From G020354785 sp964461435 (GTDB lineage Bacteria > Bacteroidota > Bacteroidia > Bacteroidales > UBA10428), in assembly GCA_964461435.1 (NCBI GenBank), contig CAYWUI010000067.1, positions 1-8,742 of the forward strand: 8,742 nt of DNA, given 5' to 3'. The translations under genes and the position numbers were made by a program. How positions within the stretch are numbered: the stretch's first letter is position 1; every line of letters starts with the position of its first letter. Positions 6,293 to 8,742 of the stretch are shown here, piece after piece. Under the pieces are notes generated by a model that made no database searches, was not told where the DNA came from, and saw nothing but the letters and a program-made list of their open reading frames with translations.

Positions 6293-6415
6293 CAGATAGA
6301 ATAAGATCGCCTTGAAAATCTTTATAAAGACTGTAATGGTTTTATAATTTCTTTCTCAGGGCGGGAGTATACCGAAAATCCCGGTAAAGAGTAGGTGTTA
6401 TTAATAATATTAGTT

Positions 6416-8623
6416 ATGAAAAAAATTTTACTTTCTACAATATTTATATTTATTGCGCATTTCTTAATCGTTAATGGTGTAAACGGACAGGTAAGCCTTC
6501 CGTATTTTGATAATTTTGAAGACGGCAATTTCGATAACTGGAATTTAAGCGGGACGGGCCTTTCAGTAGTTGTAATTGATTCAACCGCTGCAAATGGTAC
6601 CGGACATTCTTTGTATACGGAAAATGTAGGCAGCAGCGAGTTTGACCTTACTTTAACTTTAGAAGAAGGTGCGCAGCCCAATTATGTCGGATTCTATGCC
6701 AAGTCAGGAAGCACATCGTTACATGATGCTTACTTTACTTTAAAAGGCAGTTCTGACTGGCTTATCTATTTCTATTTTTACGGTACCGGAAACATGTATC
6801 TCAACGGTCTTTATCCCTATTCATATAATACGTGGGAGTGGTATCATATCGAGTTTAAAGATATAGATTATGTGGGTCACACATTTGATTTCTATGTCAA
6901 TGAGACTTTAATACTGGATGATACGCCATTCAGGACAAATAACAGTTCGGTAACGGGAATATGGATAAGAAATTATGATGCGGGAGGAATAGGCATATTT
7001 GATGAGATACAGATAGGAGGAATATTCGTGGGATACACACCAATATGTGCCGGTGATGATGCGGTTTTTACCGTTAATTACACAGGTGTGGGAACTACTA
7101 CTTACCAGTGGCAGGAGAGTGCGGACACCGGTAAAACATTTACAGATTTAACCGAAGGGGAACCATATTCCGGAGTGGATAACGACACATTGATTGTTGC
7201 GGACGGGGCATCCATGGAAGGATATCAGTACAGGGTGGTTATTGACGATGATGAAGGCAGCGACACAACTTCTGCGATTACATTGGTACTGGAAAGTGAA
7301 GCTCCTGAACTGGTCACGCAAAACAGCACGATATATTTAAATGATAACGGTATTGCAGACATTATTCCCGGTGATATTATTTTATCAGCTACCGATAATT
7401 GTGAACTGACAGATACTGTTTTCAGCAAATCGACATTTAGCTGTGAAGATATAGGGGACAACGAAATAGATGTTTCTGTCACGGATGTATCAGGAAATAC
7501 AACAACCAACCAGGTGACAATCACTGTTGAAGATACGCTGGGGCCCTCTTTGGTAATGGAAGACATAATATTGCAGCTTGATACGGCAGGAAATGCAGTA
7601 ATTACAGCTGAAGATATAATTACAGAGTTATATGATAATTGTATGCTGGCAGATACTGTTATTGACATTACAACCTTTGATTGTAGTGATATTGGAGATG
7701 TTGTTGTGACAGTAACTGTTACAGATTCATCGGGTAACGAAACTGTATCGGAAGCAACTGTTACTATTGAAGATGCATTGCCACCTGAGATTAGTACTAT
7801 AGATACCCTGAGAATTAGCCTGGATGAAGATGAGGGTGCAACAATCGAAATTGGTGATGTCTTGATTAGTGCCGCAGATAATTGTGAACTGGCAGATACG
7901 GGTTTAAGCGAGTCAGCTTTCAATTGTGATGACAGCGGCATGTCAGAAATTACTATAACCGTGACCGATGTCTCAGGAAACGAGGCAATAAATACTATTA
8001 TTGTGATAATATCAGAAAATGAAATTCCTGAACTTGTCACTCAAAAAACCACAGTTAGTTTAAGTCCGGAAGGGACAGCTTCAATTCTGGCATCTGATGT
8101 GGTACAGAATGCCAGTGATAATTGCCGGATAACCGATACTATTATGAGCAAGGCTTTATTTGGTTGCGAGGATATCGGTGAAAACATAATAGATATTACG
8201 GTTATTGATGCATCCGGCAATGAAATAACATTGCAGGATACGGTGGTAGTAAATGATTTTGATACCGATGGGGATGGAACGGGTAATTGTACAGACACGG
8301 ATGACGACGATGACGGTATTCCGGATATAGAGGACCCGGATCCGCTAAATCCCAATATACCATCTGTTGTAAATAATGCAGAAGCTTCATCATTTACTGT
8401 ATATCCGAATCCTTTTGATGATGTTATTCATCTGTCATTTGGCACACAGGTGAACAATGTGCAAATATCTGTTTTAACAATGGAAGGGAAAATTGTCAGA
8501 ACAATAGACAAATTTTCAGGCACGGAAGCAACTGTCTCAACATCAGGATTAAAGCAAGGTATTTACTTTATATACCTGGTCAATGGCGAAATTTGCCATA
8601 AATATAAAATAATCAAGGAATAA
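6416..8623 (+). CDS. secreted modular protein: LamG-like, Ig-like, four HYR-like repeats, Ca-binding-like stretch, T9SS sorting domain
   Basis: A 735-residue exported protein with no catalytic domain visible; likely a surface or adhesive protein. The ATG at 6416 is chosen: it starts directly at a signal peptide (residues 1-24, MKKILLSTIFIFIAHF, cut near VNG/Q), while the upstream in-frame GTG at 6395 adds only MLLIILV. Residues about 27-205 form a LamG/concanavalin-like beta-sandwich (DNFEDGNFDNWNLSG at its start, FDEIQIGG at its end). About 208-292 is Ig-like (YQWQESADTGKTFTDL). Residues 297-613 are four HYR-like repeats of about 80 residues, each with one Cys pair. Residues 614-646 are Asp-rich like thrombospondin type 3 repeats (DFDTDGDGTGNC, DDDDDGIPDIEDPDP), suggesting Ca2+ binding. 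Residues about 658-735 are a T9SS type A sorting domain (FTVYPNPFDD, GLKQGIYFIYLVNG, KIIKE end), so it should pass the outer membrane by T9SS. Monocistronic; no T9SS machinery genes lie in the window. Confidence 0.93.
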   Translation: MKKILLSTIFIFIAHFLIVNGVNGQVSLPYFDNFEDGNFDNWNLSGTGLSVVVIDSTAANGTGHSLYTENVGSSEFDLTLTLEEGAQPNYVGFYAKSGSTSLHDAYFTLKGSSDWLIYFYFYGTGNMYLNGLYPYSYNTWEWYHIEFKDIDYVGHTFDFYVNETLILDDTPFRTNNSSVTGIWIRNYDAGGIGIFDEIQIGGIFVGYTPICAGDDAVFTVNYTGVGTTTYQWQESADTGKTFTDLTEGEPYSGVDNDTLIVADGASMEGYQYRVVIDDDEGSDTTSAITLVLESEAPELVTQNSTIYLNDNGIADIIPGDIILSATDNCELTDTVFSKSTFSCEDIGDNEIDVSVTDVSGNTTTNQVTITVEDTLGPSLVMEDIILQLDTAGNAVITAEDIITELYDNCMLADTVIDITTFDCSDIGDVVVTVTVTDSSGNETVSEATVTIEDALPPEISTIDTLRISLDEDEGATIEIGDVLISAADNCELADTGLSESAFNCDDSGMSEITITVTDVSGNEAINTIIVIISENEIPELVTQKTTVSLSPEGTASILASDVVQNASDNCRITDTIMSKALFGCEDIGENIIDITVIDASGNEITLQDTVVVNDFDTDGDGTGNCTDTDDDDDGIPDIEDPDPLNPNIPSVVNNAEASSFTVYPNPFDDVIHLSFGTQVNNVQISVLTMEGKIVRTIDKFSGTEATVSTSGLKQGIYFIYLVNGEICHKYKIIKE
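7304..8254 (+). repeat. four tandem HYR-like protein repeats with a DNC-x13-C cysteine pair
   Basis: Units at 7304-7534, 7544-7774, 7784-8017 and 8027-8254 (residues 297-373, 377-453, 457-534, 538-613), with periods of 80, 81 and 80 residues. Each has DNC in the first half and a second Cys exactly 14 residues later (329/343, 409/423, 490/504, 570/584), then a VTDxSGN or IDASGN turn typical of HYR domains. Units 1 and 4 are most alike (both begin PELVTQ and share SKxxFxCEDIG). At DNA level GATAATTG is kept in all four and GATAATTGTGAACT in units 1 and 3, so they arose by duplication but have diverged. Confidence 0.85.
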
Positions 8624-8627
8624 TAAA

Positions 8628-8667
8628 ACAGGGACGGCGCCCTAAAAAATATGGGCGCTGTCCCTGT
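8628..8667. terminator. long hairpin between convergent genes, probable bidirectional terminator
   Basis: ACAGGGACGGCGCCC (8628-8642) pairs with GGGCGCTGTCCCTGT (8653-8667) to give a 15-pair stem with a ten-base loop; the one imperfect position is a G-U wobble in the plus-strand RNA and a C-A mismatch in the minus-strand RNA. It starts 5 bases past the plus-strand stop (8623) and ends 8 bases before the OmpA-like stop (8675). On the minus strand it is followed by TTTTATTATT, a fair U-tract; on the plus strand the T-run comes about 13 bases later. It most likely ends the OmpA-like transcript and probably the T9SS gene too. Confidence 0.8.
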
Positions 8668-8674
8668 AATGTTC

Positions 8675-8742
8675 CTATATTTTTACGAATTCTACCCGGC
8701 GGTTTTTTGCTTTATTGGCAGGTGTATCGTTGGGCGCAACAG
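8675..8742 (-). CDS. OmpA-family protein, C-terminal fragment (runs off right edge)
   Basis: The last 21 codons and stop of a minus-strand gene. The residues VAPNDTPANKAKNRRVEFVKI match the end of the OmpA C-terminal peptidoglycan-binding domain, where NRRVEF/NRRVE is the hallmark motif with the conserved Arg. The protein would tie the outer membrane or a periplasmic partner to the cell wall. It converges on the T9SS cargo gene with a shared hairpin between the two. Its N-terminal architecture is outside the window. Confidence 0.82.
   Translation of the reverse strand, partial: VAPNDTPANKAKNRRVEFVKI

Larger units (their letters stand above)
6062..6415. other. gene-free divergent intergenic region
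   Basis: About 350 bases between the FNR-like gene (minus) and the T9SS cargo gene (plus), which must hold both promoters. It is strongly AT-rich and contains a run of 11 As (6117-6127) and several short dyads: ATGATAAATATCAT (6201-6214), AAAACAT-N6-ATGTTTT (6273-6292) and the perfect palindrome TCTTTATAAAGA (6319-6330). I found no convincing -33/-7 promoter pair on either strand; TAACTTTA on the minus strand (plus 6106-6113) is one possible -7 element for the FNR-like gene, but lacks a -33. No small gene or RNA gene is evident. Confidence 0.6.

Noticed and set aside
6362..6385. Small inverted repeats (CGGGA/TCCCG, ACCG/CGGT) just before the T9SS cargo gene
   Set aside because: Arms are only four or five bases and mutually exclusive; not enough for a riboswitch or attenuator call.
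7225..8040. A 271-codon open frame on the minus strand, with another at 8041-8355
   Set aside because: Both lie antisense to the HYR-like repeats. Their Ser/Val/Ile-rich, repetitive products are what the complement of Asp/Thr/Ser-rich coding sequence gives, with no signal or domain.
1..8742. CRISPR arrays, tRNA or rRNA genes, insertion sequences, phage or defence genes
   Set aside because: No regular direct repeats with spacers, no tRNA-like or rRNA-like segments, and no transposase, integrase or defence domains were seen in any frame.

Overview
The window looks like a piece of a Bacteroidota chromosome, fairly AT-rich. Three things point there: a secreted protein ending in a type IX secretion (T9SS, por) sorting domain, a PepSY-like small periplasmic protein of a type common in that phylum, and start regions mostly lacking a Shine-Dalgarno sequence, with one candidate promoter close to the Bacteroides -33/-7 pattern (TTG, 21 bases, TAnnTTTG-like). 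The genus cannot be read from this sequence.

Layout: everything from 1 to 6061 is on the minus strand, so it reads from right to left. First in that direction is an FNR-like Crp-family regulator (5387-6061). It is followed by a two-component pair, an OmpR-type response regulator (4521-5195) and a sensor histidine kinase (3283-4521) whose start overlaps the regulator's stop by one base. Next comes a small secreted PepSY-like protein with a strongly acidic tail (2695-3168), closed by a textbook intrinsic terminator (2601-2635). Beyond the terminator, probably with its own promoter, is a tripartite efflux operon: a TolC-like outer-membrane factor (1232-2539), a lipoprotein HlyD-type adaptor (301-1257) and the first 96 codons of an RND pump (1-289, running off the left edge).

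Divergent from the FNR-like gene, across a gene-free region of about 350 bases with several short dyads, is one plus-strand gene (6416-8623). It encodes a 735-residue modular secreted protein: signal peptide, LamG-like domain, Ig-like domain, four HYR-like repeats with a fixed cysteine pair, a calcium-binding-like aspartate-rich stretch and a T9SS C-terminal domain. It meets the last 21 codons of an OmpA-family gene coming the other way (8675-8742). A long hairpin between the two stop codons probably terminates both.

How it may work together (inference): the two-component system could sense an envelope signal and control the PepSY-like protein and perhaps the efflux operon, while the FNR-like protein could add redox control. 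The genes belong to recognisable families and I saw no clear sign of an undescribed system. The most distinctive points are the apparent loss of the alpha-hairpin in the efflux adaptor, the complete FNR-type cysteine set in the Crp-family regulator, and the regular cysteine-paired repeats of the T9SS cargo.
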